Below, in pieces: positions 19,091 through 28,340 of a DNA stretch of 64,000 nt. The translations under genes and the position numbers were made by a program. Below the pieces are notes generated by a model. That model saw nothing but the letters and a program-made list of their open reading frames with translations. It was not told where the DNA came from and made no database searches. Source of the stretch: Nostoc sp. XA010 (lineage in GTDB: Bacteria; Cyanobacteriota; Cyanobacteriia; Cyanobacteriales; Nostocaceae); NCBI RefSeq assembly GCF_020829625.1, contig NZ_JAIVFX010000002.1, forward strand, positions 1 to 64,000. Direction: 5' to 3'. Positions within the stretch are counted from its first letter, which is position 1, and each line of letters starts with the position of its first letter.

Positions 19091-19376
19091 GATAGACTTC
19101 TTGCACTATAGATTTCTTGCTGATTAATCAAGACTCTACTAAAATTGGTGACTTTTGCAAGGGGTCTAATCGTATTCTTTACTTATGACAAAATTTTTTA
19201 AATAGAGCTACTAGTACCGCAAGGTGGAAGTCAAACGTCAAAAGTCAAAAAGCTTTAATTTTGAGCTTTATGGCTGTAATGAAATAGTACGTTTATTTCC
19301 GCCGACCTGCACTAGTTTTCTGTCGGGGTAAGGATAAGTTATCATAACCTGAAACTTATCCCTACCATCAGCAAAT

Positions 19377-19814
19377 TTACTCTTCGTCTTCCAAATCTTC
19401 GTCCGATTCGTCGGAGTCTATATCTTCTGAGGTTAGTTTTTTGTCACTTTCACCCAGTTGAATCAGATGAATATGTTTGTATCCCAACCTAATTTCAAAC
19501 TCATCCCCAGCCTTTAAGCCCATTGCTTTGGTGTATGTGGCACCAATCACAATCTGACCATTTTGATGGACACTAACCCGATATGTCGGTTCACGACCAC
19601 GACCATCTTTAGGTGCTTCTGGACTTAGAGGAATCCCCCTAGCCGATAGCAAAGCGTCATAAAAATCAGTGAGATTGACACGAACCTGGTTATTTTTAGT
19701 AACAGTGTAATAGCCGCACTGTTTAGCTCTTTCTCGGCGTGGTAAAGTGGAAAGTTCTTTTACTTTAGCAAGTAGTGCTTTTCCGGTTAATGGCGCGGTT
19801 GCAGTTTCAGTCAT
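19377..19814 (-). CDS. Cyanobacterial AbrB-type transcription regulator (CalA-like)
   Basis: A 145-residue regulator of the cyAbrB family, which in cyanobacteria binds DNA through a C-terminal swapped-hairpin domain. Marks: TGKALLAKVKEL, RRERAKQCGYYTV near the N-terminus, then YRVSVHQNGQIVIGATYTKAMGL, the AbrB-like hairpin. The C-terminus is a long Asp/Glu tail. The start at 19814 (MTETATAPL) is preferred to one at 19823. Close to CalA/cyAbrB1 of Anabaena, which controls cell-division, nitrogen and hydrogenase genes; the exact orthologue is not proven. The 1.45-kb gene-free region upstream may hold a complex promoter. Confidence 0.88.
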   Translation of the reverse strand: MTETATAPLTGKALLAKVKELSTLPRRERAKQCGYYTVTKNNQVRVNLTDFYDALLSARGIPLSPEAPKDGRGREPTYRVSVHQNGQIVIGATYTKAMGLKAGDEFEIRLGYKHIHLIQLGESDKKLTSEDIDSDESDEDLEDEE

Positions 19815-20203
19815 TATGCTCAAATTTTCCTTACTCTCTCCAAACTGAAAAACGATGTAGTCTCATGTCAGCATTTGGCTTTTTAGCATTTGCATAGAGC
19901 TACTTAGGACTCTAGTGTAACGGGTCAATTTCTGCCGATAGGAGCCAAAAGTACTTCTATATATGGTTGTCCACAACCAGTTAGAGGTCATAGTTGCCAT
20001 AGAAATTGATTTCGCTGATTTCACGGCACTTTTAACCATTATTCGCCATCAGAAATGAAATTATTTTCTCTTTTGGCGCTACTGTAGCGGTGTAACTTTC
20101 AGCCACCTTTTCAAATTGGGTTAATTCTACTCCAAATAAGTTGTAGATCCCAAAAAATGCAGGTTTTCCACTTCTAGTGCTTGCCCCTCTGGTCAATGAG
20201 AAG

Positions 20204-20283
20204 GTAGAGTTTTTCTACTTATTCTCTCAAGCTTAGGACAGCATAGTATTTCAATAGAGTCCTAGGGGCTTATGCCCTTTTGT
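20204..20283 (+). ncRNA. Possible small RNA with terminator-like end
   Basis: Hairpin GAGAA-GTAGA / TCTAC-TTCTC around 20199-20227 is followed by a compact stem AGGGGC-TTAT-GCCCTT (20264-20279) and a T run, the shape of a Rho-independent terminator. No coding frame ends there, so a short non-coding transcript on the + strand is the simplest reading. The 5' end is unknown; coordinates are approximate. Confidence 0.35.
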
Positions 20284-20290
20284 CCTGCCA

Positions 20291-20318
20291 GTAGAGACAT
20301 GAATTTTCTTGTCTCTAC
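20291..20318. repeat. GTAGAGACA inverted repeat
   Basis: GTAGAGACA (20291-20299) and TGTCTCTAC (20310-20318) form a perfect 9-bp stem with a 10-base loop. The GTAGAGAC/GTCTCTAC pair is a dispersed Nostoc intergenic element. Confidence 0.8.
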
Positions 20319-21265
20319 ATTACGATTTAACAAAGCAGTAGTAGCCGCGCTGATACGGCTATTGATTCTGTTTTGTGTCTTCGTAATTTTATATTAAATA
20401 CTAGCATGGACTAATAATAGCAAAATAGTTGTTTAATTTTGAATTAAAGTTGCTGGTAAATTTTTATTTAAATTCCTGGACTGAAAGCTTGGAAAAAGCA
20501 CTGAGGAAAATCCTCACCCTTTATTGCAAGCGTGAGTATTGCTCTATGCCTTTTATAAAAATTTATCTAATTTAGACGAGCAGTTTTGACCAATGTGTTA
20601 AATTCAATATTTTCTTGATTGAGAGGAAGCAAAAATCTAAAAGTCTCGCGCATCCGGGATTCCCGGTACAATAACTTTTATTTTAAACTGGTGAGGATTT
20701 TTCCTCAGTTTATTATCTTTTGCTCAAAAGCAGTCAGAGAATTTTGTACGTCTGTCTACGGGAAGAATAAATCTCTTAACATCTGCCTATCGCTTGATTG
20801 CCACTACTATATATTGAACATACCCTTTTACACTTCTATATAATCAAAAAATTCCGTCAAGCGTGGCTTCTGCTGAATTTTCTAGTTAGTTGCTCTAACT
20901 CAAGTTGGCATCAAGAGGTGTCGCTAACCTGACATGCATTTAATTGGGATATGATCGCTAAGTCAGAGATGAAGGTAAATTGCTCTTTCGTTTACATTCC
21001 TAAACAGGTAAATTCAAGGCAAAGGTATGATTACATTTTTGGCGTTTTATCTGAGAATTTGACACAAATCTTGCCTATAGCGCTGCTACAAGTAAACTTT
21101 GAATGGTTATCGTTAAACTAGAATCAGTCGCTCTTTCATGGTCAGCCTATTAACACCAGGCTTTTAATGAAGAGCAAAAAAGTATAGCTCACTTTTCAGA
21201 ACTCCCTGCCTTTACTCATGATTGTTGAGGCTGGTGAAGCAATTTTAAAATATTGGTTAGTGGTC

Positions 21266-22270
21266 ATGGAAGTTATTTTTAAGGTCATTCGACAGCAACA
21301 AAATTCCTCCCCAGTGGTGCAAACCTACCTCGTAGAGGCAGAACCAGGTAATACAATCCTGGATTGCCTCAATCATATTAAGTGGGAGCAAGATGGAACT
21401 TTGGCATTTCGCAAAAATTGCCGTAATACAATTTGTGGTAGCTGTGCTATGCGAATTAATGGGCGTTCGGCTTTAGCTTGTAAGGAAAATGTTGGCAGTG
21501 AACTTGCCAGATTACAACAAATAGCATCATCCCAAAGTAAAGTAAATGCCATTCCCGAAATCACGATCGCTCCTCTAGGGAATATGCCCGTGATTAAAGA
21601 TTTGGTTGTAGATATGAGCAGCTTCTGGAATAATCTAGAAGCAGTTGCTCCTTATGTGAGTACAGCAGCACGACAAGTACCAGAAAGAGAGTTTTTGCAA
21701 ACACCACAAGAGCGATCGCGCCTCGATCAAACTGGTAACTGTATTATGTGTGGTGCTTGTTACTCTGAATGCAATGCCCGTGAAGTTGATCCAAACTTTG
21801 TTGGTCCCCATGCCCTTGCTAAAGCTTACCGGATGGTAGCAGACTCCCGCGATAGCGACACCGAAAATCGTTTAGCAAGCTACAACGAAGGTACTAAAGG
21901 CGTATGGGGTTGCACCCGTTGTTTGTACTGTGATTCAGTTTGTCCAATGGAGGTTGCACCATTAGAACAAATCACCAAAATTAAACAAGAAATTCTCACC
22001 CACAAACAAGCCAGTGATAGTCGCTCAATTCGTCACCGAAAAGTATTGGTGGATTTAGTTAAAGAAGGTGGTTGGATTGATGAACGTCAATTTGGTTTAC
22101 AAGTTGTCGGTAACTACTTTAAAGATTTAAGAGGATTACTCAGTCTTGCACCCCTCGGTTTGCGGATGATCCTCCGGGGTAAGTTTCCCTTGTCCTTTGA
22201 ACCTTCTGAAGGGACAGAACAAGTGCGATCGCTCATTGAATCTGTGCAACAAGTAGAAAACAAAAGTTAG
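21266..22270 (+). CDS. sdhB: Succinate dehydrogenase/fumarate reductase iron-sulfur subunit
   Basis: A 334-residue SdhB-type protein that passes electrons from the flavoprotein subunit to quinone at the thylakoid or plasma membrane. The [2Fe-2S] site is CRNTICGSCAMRINGRSALAC (about 54-74); cluster motifs CIMCGACYSEC and CTRCLYCDSVCP bind the [4Fe-4S] and [3Fe-4S] centres. It is longer at the C-terminus than proteobacterial SdhB, as is usual in cyanobacteria. The ATG at 21266 fits the family; the frame extends to 21218. No sdhA is near, which is common in cyanobacteria. Confidence 0.92.
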   Translation: MEVIFKVIRQQQNSSPVVQTYLVEAEPGNTILDCLNHIKWEQDGTLAFRKNCRNTICGSCAMRINGRSALACKENVGSELARLQQIASSQSKVNAIPEITIAPLGNMPVIKDLVVDMSSFWNNLEAVAPYVSTAARQVPEREFLQTPQERSRLDQTGNCIMCGACYSECNAREVDPNFVGPHALAKAYRMVADSRDSDTENRLASYNEGTKGVWGCTRCLYCDSVCPMEVAPLEQITKIKQEILTHKQASDSRSIRHRKVLVDLVKEGGWIDERQFGLQVVGNYFKDLRGLLSLAPLGLRMILRGKFPLSFEPSEGTEQVRSLIESVQQVENKS

Positions 22271-22278
22271 CAGTTATG

Positions 22279-22330
22279 AGTTAGGAGTTAGGAATTTTAA
22301 CTTATAACTCCTCAGTCCTAACTCCTAACT
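22279..22330. terminator. Bidirectional hairpin between sdhB and a TolB-like gene
   Basis: AGTTAGGAGTTAGG (22279-22292) pairs perfectly with CCTAACTCCTAACT (22317-22330). It lies between two convergent genes. The same GTTAGGAGTTA text recurs after tilS at 42261. Confidence 0.7.
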
Positions 22331-22335
22331 GTAGT

Positions 22336-22860
22336 TCAACGTGGTTCTTGAGGTATATTCAACGGTTGCCCATAACGGTCATATACTAAAACATCCCACT
22401 GACCGTTGTTACTGGATTCAAAAGCAATCCTACTACCATCAGCGCTAATTGTAGGGTTGCGGACTTCAGATTGTAGGCTATTAGTCAAATTTCGTGATTG
22501 GCGTGTTTCCCTGTCATAGAGAAAAATAGCCGATCGCCCCTGACGGCTAGCACCAAACACTACATAACGACCATCTTGTGAAACGCTAGGATGAGTTGCG
22601 ATCGCATCGAGGGAGTTTAAACCCGGCAAATCAACCAAATCACGAGTGACTGTATCAAACATATAAACATCTTGGCTACCGCGTCGGTCAGTAATAAAAA
22701 CAATGTATCTCTGAGAAATTTGGGGGTTTAATTCCGACGCTAAACTATTGAGACTCCGCCCCCCCGGATCAAAGGGATAACTCAAAAGGCGAGGGTAGCC
22801 AAAACACCCAGTCAATAAACTTAGGCATAAAAATGCAGGTATAAAAAAAACACGTTTCAT
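22336..22860 (-). CDS. TolB-like beta-propeller lipoprotein
   Basis: A 174-residue exported lipoprotein. The signal peptide ends in the lipobox LLTGC (Cys about 19). The mature part has WD40-like/TolB blades: YIVFITDRRGSQDVYMFD, GRYVVFGASRQGRSAIFLYD and GSRIAFESSNNGQWDVLVYD. Three blades are too few for a closed propeller, so it may assemble with a partner. It is paralogous to the next gene upstream at 22957, whose C-terminus shows the same NGQWD/RGQWD-type blade. Function unknown. Confidence 0.85.
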   Translation of the reverse strand: MKRVFFIPAFLCLSLLTGCFGYPRLLSYPFDPGGRSLNSLASELNPQISQRYIVFITDRRGSQDVYMFDTVTRDLVDLPGLNSLDAIATHPSVSQDGRYVVFGASRQGRSAIFLYDRETRQSRNLTNSLQSEVRNPTISADGSRIAFESSNNGQWDVLVYDRYGQPLNIPQEPR

Positions 22861-22894
22861 ATATATAGTAATTAGCTATTAATCAATAATTATT

Positions 22895-22965
22895 CTCCCC
22901 CTGCTTCCCCTGCCTCCCCTGCCTCCCCTGCTCCTTTACCTCTACTCCCTGCTCCCCTACGGAGG
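22895..22965. repeat. Low-complexity CCCCTGCCTCCC tract
   Basis: Repeats of CCCCTGCCTC and CTCCCTGCTCC lie between the two TolB-like genes. The same pyrimidine-rich text recurs near 25440-25490 and 55545-55700. It is a typical Nostoc intergenic tract. Confidence 0.7.
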
Positions 22966-23517
22966 TGAACCTACGGTTGCACCATTAGGAATATCTAACT
23001 CAATATTTGGCCCTCGGTCTAGGACTTCAATATCCCACTGACCACGGCTGGCGGTTTCAAAGACAACATAACGTCCATCAGGGCTGATATTTGGTTTTCT
23101 GACCCAGCCGCGATAGGTTGGTGTGACGATTTGCGACTGTTGTGTAGCGCGATCGTAAAGCGCCACCACTGGTCTACCTTGGTCACTAGTAAGATAAGCA
23201 ATATAACGCCCGGTATAGCTCAAGCTAGGACTTTCAGCAATTGTCTCCGCTCGGTTTATGCCCGGTGTACCAATAAACAGTTGCCTCTCCAAATCGAAAA
23301 CCAGTAGCTGCTGATTACCATTCCGATTAGATACAAACGCTAAAAAGCGCCCATTTCCACTTAAAGCAGGTTGCTCCTCAGTGTAGCGACTGTTGAGGGA
23401 AGTAGGCCCTATAGAAATATCGTTATAACCACAAGATGCAAGCAAACTGGTTAAGCCAAAAACCAGGCTCCAATGAATTGGTCTTTGGAGCCAAAATGTA
23501 GGCGTAAATTTTTCCAC
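22957..23517 (-). CDS. TolB-like beta-propeller lipoprotein, paralogue
   Basis: A 186-residue protein with an N-terminal signal and lipobox LLASC. Its blades GRFLAFVSNRNGNQQLLVFD, GRYIAYLTSDQGRPVVALYD and GRYVVFETASRGQWDIEVLD align one for one with those of the downstream gene, so the two arose by tandem duplication. The 96-bp gap to the next gene is a CCCCTGCCTCC low-complexity tract. It follows ycf66 in the same direction with a 47-bp gap. Confidence 0.85.
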   Translation of the reverse strand: MEKFTPTFWLQRPIHWSLVFGLTSLLASCGYNDISIGPTSLNSRYTEEQPALSGNGRFLAFVSNRNGNQQLLVFDLERQLFIGTPGINRAETIAESPSLSYTGRYIAYLTSDQGRPVVALYDRATQQSQIVTPTYRGWVRKPNISPDGRYVVFETASRGQWDIEVLDRGPNIELDIPNGATVGSPP

Positions 23518-23564
23518 CTCAACTGTTTTCCGTCGCCTTTAAACCTAGTGTCACCCCAACTGTT

Positions 23565-24485
23565 TTAAACATCGTCATCAAAATCGGTCGAATTATCTCG
23601 CCCCTCATTTGGCATTTCAACTGGGTTGTATGGCACATAATCAGTTGGGATCGCCTCATCATCTTCGCGCGGTCTTCGAGGAGTTGAATCCGTTGGTGGA
23701 CGACGCCTTCTTGGTCTGGGAGCAACATCATCTTCCCGGCTTTCTGGACGCCCAGATCCGTTATTATTACGCCGAGAAGGTTTTCTGGCTTCTCCTTTCG
23801 AACTTTCCCAATCATCAACTTGCCTAGATGAAGAACCCCAATTTTCTTCTTCAGAGGTTTCAGAAGGGCGATTCACAGGACGCCCAGAAGTCCGCCGCCG
23901 CGTTCTATCTACTGGGGTCTGTCTTTCACTACTGCTGCTGTTGCGGCGTTCTGAACGACGGGGGGGTTGCTCCTCGTAGTAGTCATCACGAGTTGAAATC
24001 TCATCCCTGCTACCGCGAATCCGGGCACGCACGGGGCGGTCTTCCTCGTCTTCATAAGGCAGTGGATCTAAGTCTGCCTCCATCTCAGCCCCATACTTCT
24101 TGCGGTTGCGGTTCATTGAATAGTTTCCGCTTACCTCTCGCTCATCGTCCACAATCGGAGTGTTGCGCTTTGCTTGCTGGGTCGCTATACTCCGCAGACG
24201 AATACTTTCAACTGCAAAAAACACAGTTGTGCCAACTAATAGCAGTTGACCAAATTGTAGAATCGGGTCTAAGCGCCATCCTTGAAACACGAGAATGAAG
24301 CCGCAGAGCAAACCGACTGCCGCAAAAAAGATATCTTGATCCCGTGACAATTCTGGACGCACAGTGCGGAGAAAATACAGTGCTGCCCCAGCCACAGCCA
24401 GGAAAATTCCTAGAATACTGGCTGAGTTTGCCCCAAAATTTACCTGAGCCAGAAAACTGGCTGAGTTCAGCCCAAAATTTATCAT
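23565..24485 (-). CDS. ycf66: Ycf66 family protein
   Basis: A 306-residue protein with an N-terminal membrane part and a long charged tail. The conserved domain covers ILGIFLAVAGAALYFLRTVRPE, RDQDIFFAAVGLLCGFILVFQGWRLDPILQFGQ and a third hydrophobic segment to about residue 95. The C-terminal 200 residues are Arg/Glu/Ser-rich and low complexity (RRRTSGRP, RPRRRRPP), which is usual for Nostoc members. Ycf66 is known from plastid and cyanobacterial genomes, linked to photosystem function by context only. psbX lies upstream on the same strand. Confidence 0.9.
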   Translation of the reverse strand: MINFGLNSASFLAQVNFGANSASILGIFLAVAGAALYFLRTVRPELSRDQDIFFAAVGLLCGFILVFQGWRLDPILQFGQLLLVGTTVFFAVESIRLRSIATQQAKRNTPIVDDEREVSGNYSMNRNRKKYGAEMEADLDPLPYEDEEDRPVRARIRGSRDEISTRDDYYEEQPPRRSERRNSSSSERQTPVDRTRRRTSGRPVNRPSETSEEENWGSSSRQVDDWESSKGEARKPSRRNNNGSGRPESREDDVAPRPRRRRPPTDSTPRRPREDDEAIPTDYVPYNPVEMPNEGRDNSTDFDDDV

Positions 24486-24730
24486 TGCTGTTTTCCCAAT
24501 ATCAAATCTATGTTAGCGAGTCACAATTAAAATCACTACTGTAATTAGTCACGATATATTGAAGCTTCAAAGCCTCTGGCAAAGAAGCTCTGAAGCTGTT
24601 CACCAAAAAATAAAAAAACCTATGTCTGTTAGCTACAACTACTTCTAGCGGCAAATACTGCTGCTTTTAGTGCAATTATAAATAGCTAACAGACAATCGC
24701 TTGTGAGAGTCAAACTGACTCTCATAAGCA

Positions 24731-24850
24731 TTATGAGCGCTGAATTTTATCTTTTTGGCTAATGAAAATTAGACCAACTGTAACGGGTATCACAACAATT
24801 GCAGTACCCCATAACAGACTCCAAAGAAAATTTGCTAAAGAAGGCGTCAT
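24731..24850 (-). CDS. psbX: Photosystem II protein PsbX
   Basis: A 39-residue single-span membrane protein of photosystem II, translated from the ATG at 24848-24850 to the TAA at 24731-24733. It begins MTPSLANFLWSLLWG, has one hydrophobic helix (about 9-31), and ends FISQKDKIQRS, the typical PsbX pattern. PsbX lies near cytochrome b559 and influences the QB site. It is 245 bp before ycf66 on the same strand. It was found by reading the reverse strand; it is too short for usual ORF cutoffs. Confidence 0.95.
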   Translation of the reverse strand: MTPSLANFLWSLLWGTAIVVIPVTVGLIFISQKDKIQRS

Positions 24851-25107
24851 ACTTCTAAACCTTTTTTTACACACTTCATCCTAATTTTAATAGTGTATTA
24901 CTTTCTTGAGAAGCCTCTAACTCTGAACTGTCAAACTTGGTAACTGCTGTGAGCGAGTTTGCTTTTCTATTCCAGAAGGAAGTGGCAGCATTTGGTTAAA
25001 ATGATGATGAGAGTGCTTTACAAAGCTTCAAATTTTGTGGCGTTAGCGAAGCGCGGCTTGCCGTTGCCTAAGTTTTTTTTCTTTACGATAGATAGTACCT
25101 TAAACCG

Positions 25108-25401
25108 ATGACTGGTGTTGACCTGACTGCTTGGATTCTTGGCCCTGTATTAGGGCTGATGACATTTTTATTTATATTTCGGATCATTCTCACTTGGTAT
25201 CCGCAAGTGAATCTGAATCGTTTGCCCTTTAATTTAATAGCTTGGCCCACCGAACCATTTTTAGTGCCATTGCGAAAACTGGTACAACCTATAGGCGGAG
25301 TGGACATTACACCTATTATTTGGGTTGGTATCTTCAGTCTGGTGCGAGAAATATTACTAGGTCAACAAGGATTGCTGACTATGCTATCTCGTGTGAATTA
25401 A
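25108..25401 (+). CDS. YggT family protein (Ycf19)
   Basis: A 97-residue membrane protein with two hydrophobic regions, the YggT/Ycf19 family. Family marks: FLFIFRIILTWYPQVNL, the loop PFNLIAWPTEPFLVPLRKLVQPIGGVDITPI, and the final hydrophobic segment. Members help arrange membrane complexes and, in cyanobacteria and plastids, cell division or cytochrome b6 assembly. It converges with accC. It is divergent from psbX across about 257 bp. Confidence 0.9.
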   Translation: MTGVDLTAWILGPVLGLMTFLFIFRIILTWYPQVNLNRLPFNLIAWPTEPFLVPLRKLVQPIGGVDITPIIWVGIFSLVREILLGQQGLLTMLSRVN

Positions 25402-25413
25402 GGATTGGGCATT

Positions 25414-25482
25414 GGGGATGGGGATGGGGCATTGGTTACACTCCATCTCCCTCATCTCCCCCTACTCGCCACTCCCCACTCC
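25414..25482. terminator. GGGGATGGGG / CATCTCCCCC hairpin between convergent genes
   Basis: GGGGATGGGGATGGGG at about 25415-25430 can pair with CCATCTCCCTCATCTCCCCC at about 25443-25462. It sits between the stops of the YggT gene and accC. It is a Nostoc-type repeat that may end transcription from both sides. Confidence 0.55.
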
Positions 25483-26826
25483 CTAGCCGTTCATTTCCTG
25501 CACAAAATTTGTATAGACATTACCCTGCAAAAATTGTGGAGTTTCCATAATTCTTTGATGAAACCCAATGGTGGTAGGTAGTCCAGTGATGGCACATTCC
25601 CGGAGTGCGCGTTTCATGCGGTTAATAGCAGTGGGTCGGTCTGGGGCCCAAACAATTAACTTACCGATTAAGGAATCGTAGTAAGGCGGGATTTGGTAAT
25701 CTGTGTAAACGTGGGAATCAATGCGAACACCAGGGCCTCCAGGGGGAAGATAGCCACTAATGCGTCCAGGAGAAGGGCGAAAGTCATGCTCTGGGTCTTC
25801 AGCGTTGATCCGGCACTCAATAGAATGACCCCGCAAGACTACTTGCTCTTGGGTAAGCTTAAGTCTTTCCCCTTGAGCAATCCGAATTTGTTCGGCAACC
25901 AAATCTATTCCAGTAATCATCTCTGTTACAGGATGTTCTACTTGAATCCGGGTGTTCATTTCCATAAAGTAGAATTTACCCGATCTATCCAAGAGAAACT
26001 CAATAGTACCCGCCCCACTGTAATTAATGAATTGGGCAGCTTTGACAGCAGCTTGTCCCATTTTCTCACGCAGGTCTTGGTCGAGAGCCGGGCTTGGTGC
26101 TTCTTCTAGTAGCTTTTGATTCCGGCGCTGAATTGAGCAATCCCTTTCGCCCAAGTGGATGACATTACCGTAGTTATCCGCCAATATTTGAAATTCGATG
26201 TGGCGGGGACGTTCAATAAATTTTTCTATATAAACGCCAGAATTACCAAAAGCTGCTCCTGCTTCCCCTTGGGCTGCTAAGAAAAGTTTGACAAATTCAT
26301 CTTCAGAACGAACTAGGCGCATACCCCGTCCGCCACCACCGGCTGTGGCTTTGATCATCACTGGATAGCCGATATCCTTGGCAAATCTTAATCCTTCTTC
26401 CTCGGATTCTACCAACCCCTCACTACCTGGTACTGTCGGAACTCCAGCTTTTTGCATGGTTTCTTTGGCAGTGGATTTATCCCCCATCAGCTTTATAGCT
26501 TCTGGAGTTGGGCCGATAAAAGCAATATGATGGTCGGCACAGATTTCCGCAAACCGGGCATTTTCTGCCAAAAAGCCATAGCCTGGATGAATCGCAGTCG
26601 CATTGCGCGTCAATGCGGCAGCAATAATATTGGGAATATTCAAATAACTTTTACTGCTAGCAGGTTCGCCAATACAAACCGCTTCATCAGCAAGTTGGAC
26701 GTGGAGAGCATTCCGGTCAACGGTGGAATGAACCGCGACTGTCGCAATTCCCATTTCTTCACAGGCGCGGAGAATGCGAAGGGCAATTTCTCCCCGATTG
26801 GCAATTAATATTTTGTCAAACTTCAT
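25483..26826 (-). CDS. accC: Acetyl-CoA carboxylase, biotin carboxylase subunit
   Basis: A 447-residue ATP-grasp enzyme that carboxylates biotin on AccB, the first half-reaction of malonyl-CoA synthesis. It begins [19 protein letters not shown], with the glycine loop [25 protein letters not shown], and [13 protein letters not shown]. Length is that of the family. The ATG at 26826 is well placed. Transcribed alone; accB and accA/D are not in the window. Confidence 0.97.
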   Translation of the reverse strand: MKFDKILIANRGEIALRILRACEEMGIATVAVHSTVDRNALHVQLADEAVCIGEPASSKSYLNIPNIIAAALTRNATAIHPGYGFLAENARFAEICADHHIAFIGPTPEAIKLMGDKSTAKETMQKAGVPTVPGSEGLVESEEEGLRFAKDIGYPVMIKATAGGGGRGMRLVRSEDEFVKLFLAAQGEAGAAFGNSGVYIEKFIERPRHIEFQILADNYGNVIHLGERDCSIQRRNQKLLEEAPSPALDQDLREKMGQAAVKAAQFINYSGAGTIEFLLDRSGKFYFMEMNTRIQVEHPVTEMITGIDLVAEQIRIAQGERLKLTQEQVVLRGHSIECRINAEDPEHDFRPSPGRISGYLPPGGPGVRIDSHVYTDYQIPPYYDSLIGKLIVWAPDRPTAINRMKRALRECAITGLPTTIGFHQRIMETPQFLQGNVYTNFVQEMNG

Positions 26827-27325
26827 TTTTTAGTTTCGATGTCATTACCAGTAGATTGACATTTTCTCTGATCCAACTTGGAACGACGCTTTCGCATTAT
26901 TTCAAATTATCACAGGAGATTCGCCACCCTGATTACTAAGCAAACTCGCATATTGCAGGCTTGCTGCCTCTACGAGTCTTACTAGACTAACAACATTGCT
27001 GCTGTAAGTCTTAGTTAGCTTACTAAACTGGGTTTTGGTGACGCCGATAGCGTAGCGTTAGCGAGTTTGCGTTCGCGAGTTTGCGTCTCGTAGAGAGCGT
27101 CATAGCCCGTTATAAACATCGCCTACGTCAGGCGGGTATGCGATGATCGATCGCACCACACCTCTCACAGTCGCTCTACCCTTTTTAATATCACTTGTGC
27201 AGATGCTAGATTTCTGTCAGTCTGATACAGCCTTGAGGAAATTTATATTTTTGAGAAATATAACTTTAGATATCACCTTACTATAATTAGTTTCTTATGC
27301 TATAGTCTATGTTTAGACAACCCGT
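26827..27325. other. Spacer with REP-like repeats upstream of tRNA-Leu
   Basis: About 500 bp without a coding frame. At 27041-27110 it has a GC-rich repeat with GATAGCGTAGCGTTAGCGAG and TTTGCGTCTCGTAGAGAG. A closely related text is embedded in the hmpE coding region (50475-50520 and 51031-51060). The rest is AT-rich and must hold the promoters of accC and the tRNA. Confidence 0.6.
27041..27110. repeat. REP-like GCGTTAGCGAG repeat
   Basis: It contains GATAGCGTAGCGTTAGCGAG followed by GCGTTCGCGAGTTTGCG and CGTCTCGTAGAGAGCG. It is the intergenic form of the element also found inside hmpE. Confidence 0.7.
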
Positions 27326-27406
27326 GCGGATGTGGCGGAATTGGTATACGCGCACGCTTGAGGTGCGTGTGGCTTTGCCTTGCGAGTTCGAGTCTCGCCA
27401 TCCGCA
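27326..27406 (+). tRNA. tRNA-Leu(GAG)
   Basis: An 81-base class II tRNA. Acceptor stem GCGGATG pairs with CATCCGC (27399-27405), discriminator A. The anticodon stem CACGC/GCGTG encloses TTGAGGT, giving anticodon GAG, which reads CUC/CUU. A long variable arm (GTGGCTTTGCCT) and the TPsiC arm GCGAGTTCGAGTCTCGC are present. CCA is not encoded. Confidence 0.95.
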
Positions 27407-27533
27407 TATTTTGTTTATTAGTCAAGGGTCAATAGTCGAGGGTCAATAGACCTTAGACCGTTGGCCCTTAAATCTTGGTATACCTCTGGTTTTTTATGCT
27501 TTTATAGAGATACGTGAAGTTTTGTAAAAAGCA

Positions 27534-28157
27534 TTGAGTATTACTTTTACGGCGACAAACAACTTAACACTGCCAGCAGCTTGGCATCGCCTCACTCCGA
27601 TTTGGCAAGGAGGGGAGGAAATAATTCAAAAAAGTTTACCTCATACTCAGCTAGCACCGGCTTGGCAGCTAATGCTTTTGGGTGACGGCTCTCCAACACG
27701 TCACCTAGAATTGCTTACAGGTGAGCCTGTAGAAGTAGATGTTATTGATATGTCATTGATTGGCATGGACTTAGATGGCGCTCCTGATTTAATCCAAGCT
27801 GTCCCAGGGCCGCGATTACGGCGGCAAGTCTGGCTGCGTACCGCTTCTGGTCAGCGATTAGCCTATGCAACCTCGTGGTGGGAAGCTAGTCATGTAGATG
27901 AGTATTTGCAAAATCGTTCATTACCAATTTGGGCGAGTTTAGCTCGTCTCCGCACAGAGTTGTATCGGGATGTTCGAGGAATTTACTATGGTGACTCATC
28001 GGCCCTAGAGTCCGGTTTTGATGTAACTGGGCCTTTTTGGGGTCGCCATTACTTGTTTTGGCATCATGGACAGCCATTAACGTTAATTTATGAAGTTTTT
28101 TCGCCTTATTTAACTAAATATTTGGGAGATATGCAATTAAATTCCAAAAATCAGTAA
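27534..28157 (+). CDS. Chorismate lyase family protein (DUF98)
   Basis: A 207-residue protein of the DUF98/chorismate pyruvate-lyase family, which in cyanobacteria makes 4-hydroxybenzoate for plastoquinone. Marks: WQLMLLGDGSPTRHLE near residue 45, RRQVWLRTASGQRLAYATSWW near 100 with the substrate Arg, and IWASLARLRTELYRDV near 130. The start is the TTG at 27534; no ATG occurs nearby. The gene follows tRNA-Leu in the same direction. The reaction is assigned from the family. Confidence 0.87.
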   Translation: MSITFTATNNLTLPAAWHRLTPIWQGGEEIIQKSLPHTQLAPAWQLMLLGDGSPTRHLELLTGEPVEVDVIDMSLIGMDLDGAPDLIQAVPGPRLRRQVWLRTASGQRLAYATSWWEASHVDEYLQNRSLPIWASLARLRTELYRDVRGIYYGDSSALESGFDVTGPFWGRHYLFWHHGQPLTLIYEVFSPYLTKYLGDMQLNSKNQ

Positions 28158-28340
28158 AAAGGCATGATGTGGTGCAATGGCGTAGGCGATCGCTACCGAG
28201 CAAAACCAAGTAGCTGAAATCATACAATGAAATTATCAAATTTGGTATTAGTGCCGTTAAAATAATGAGTTTTCGGTGATGGTTTGCCGTTTTAGGCGAT
28301 CGCATCCTCTCTAAAATAGAGTCATTCCCCAAGTTCAACC

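Larger units (their letters stand above)
19815..21265. other. 1.45-kb region without a convincing protein gene
   Basis: It lies between the divergent cyAbrB and sdhB genes and is AT-rich. A 74-codon open frame at 20619-20843 has no start context or family features. Two hairpins at 20262-20318 are listed separately and could mark a small RNA read from the left. The size is unusual for this genome, where most spacers are under 400 bp. Confidence 0.6.

Noticed and set aside
20619..20843. 74-codon frame in the cyAbrB-sdhB gap
   Set aside because: No family match by eye, no ribosome-binding site, and low-complexity AT-rich content.
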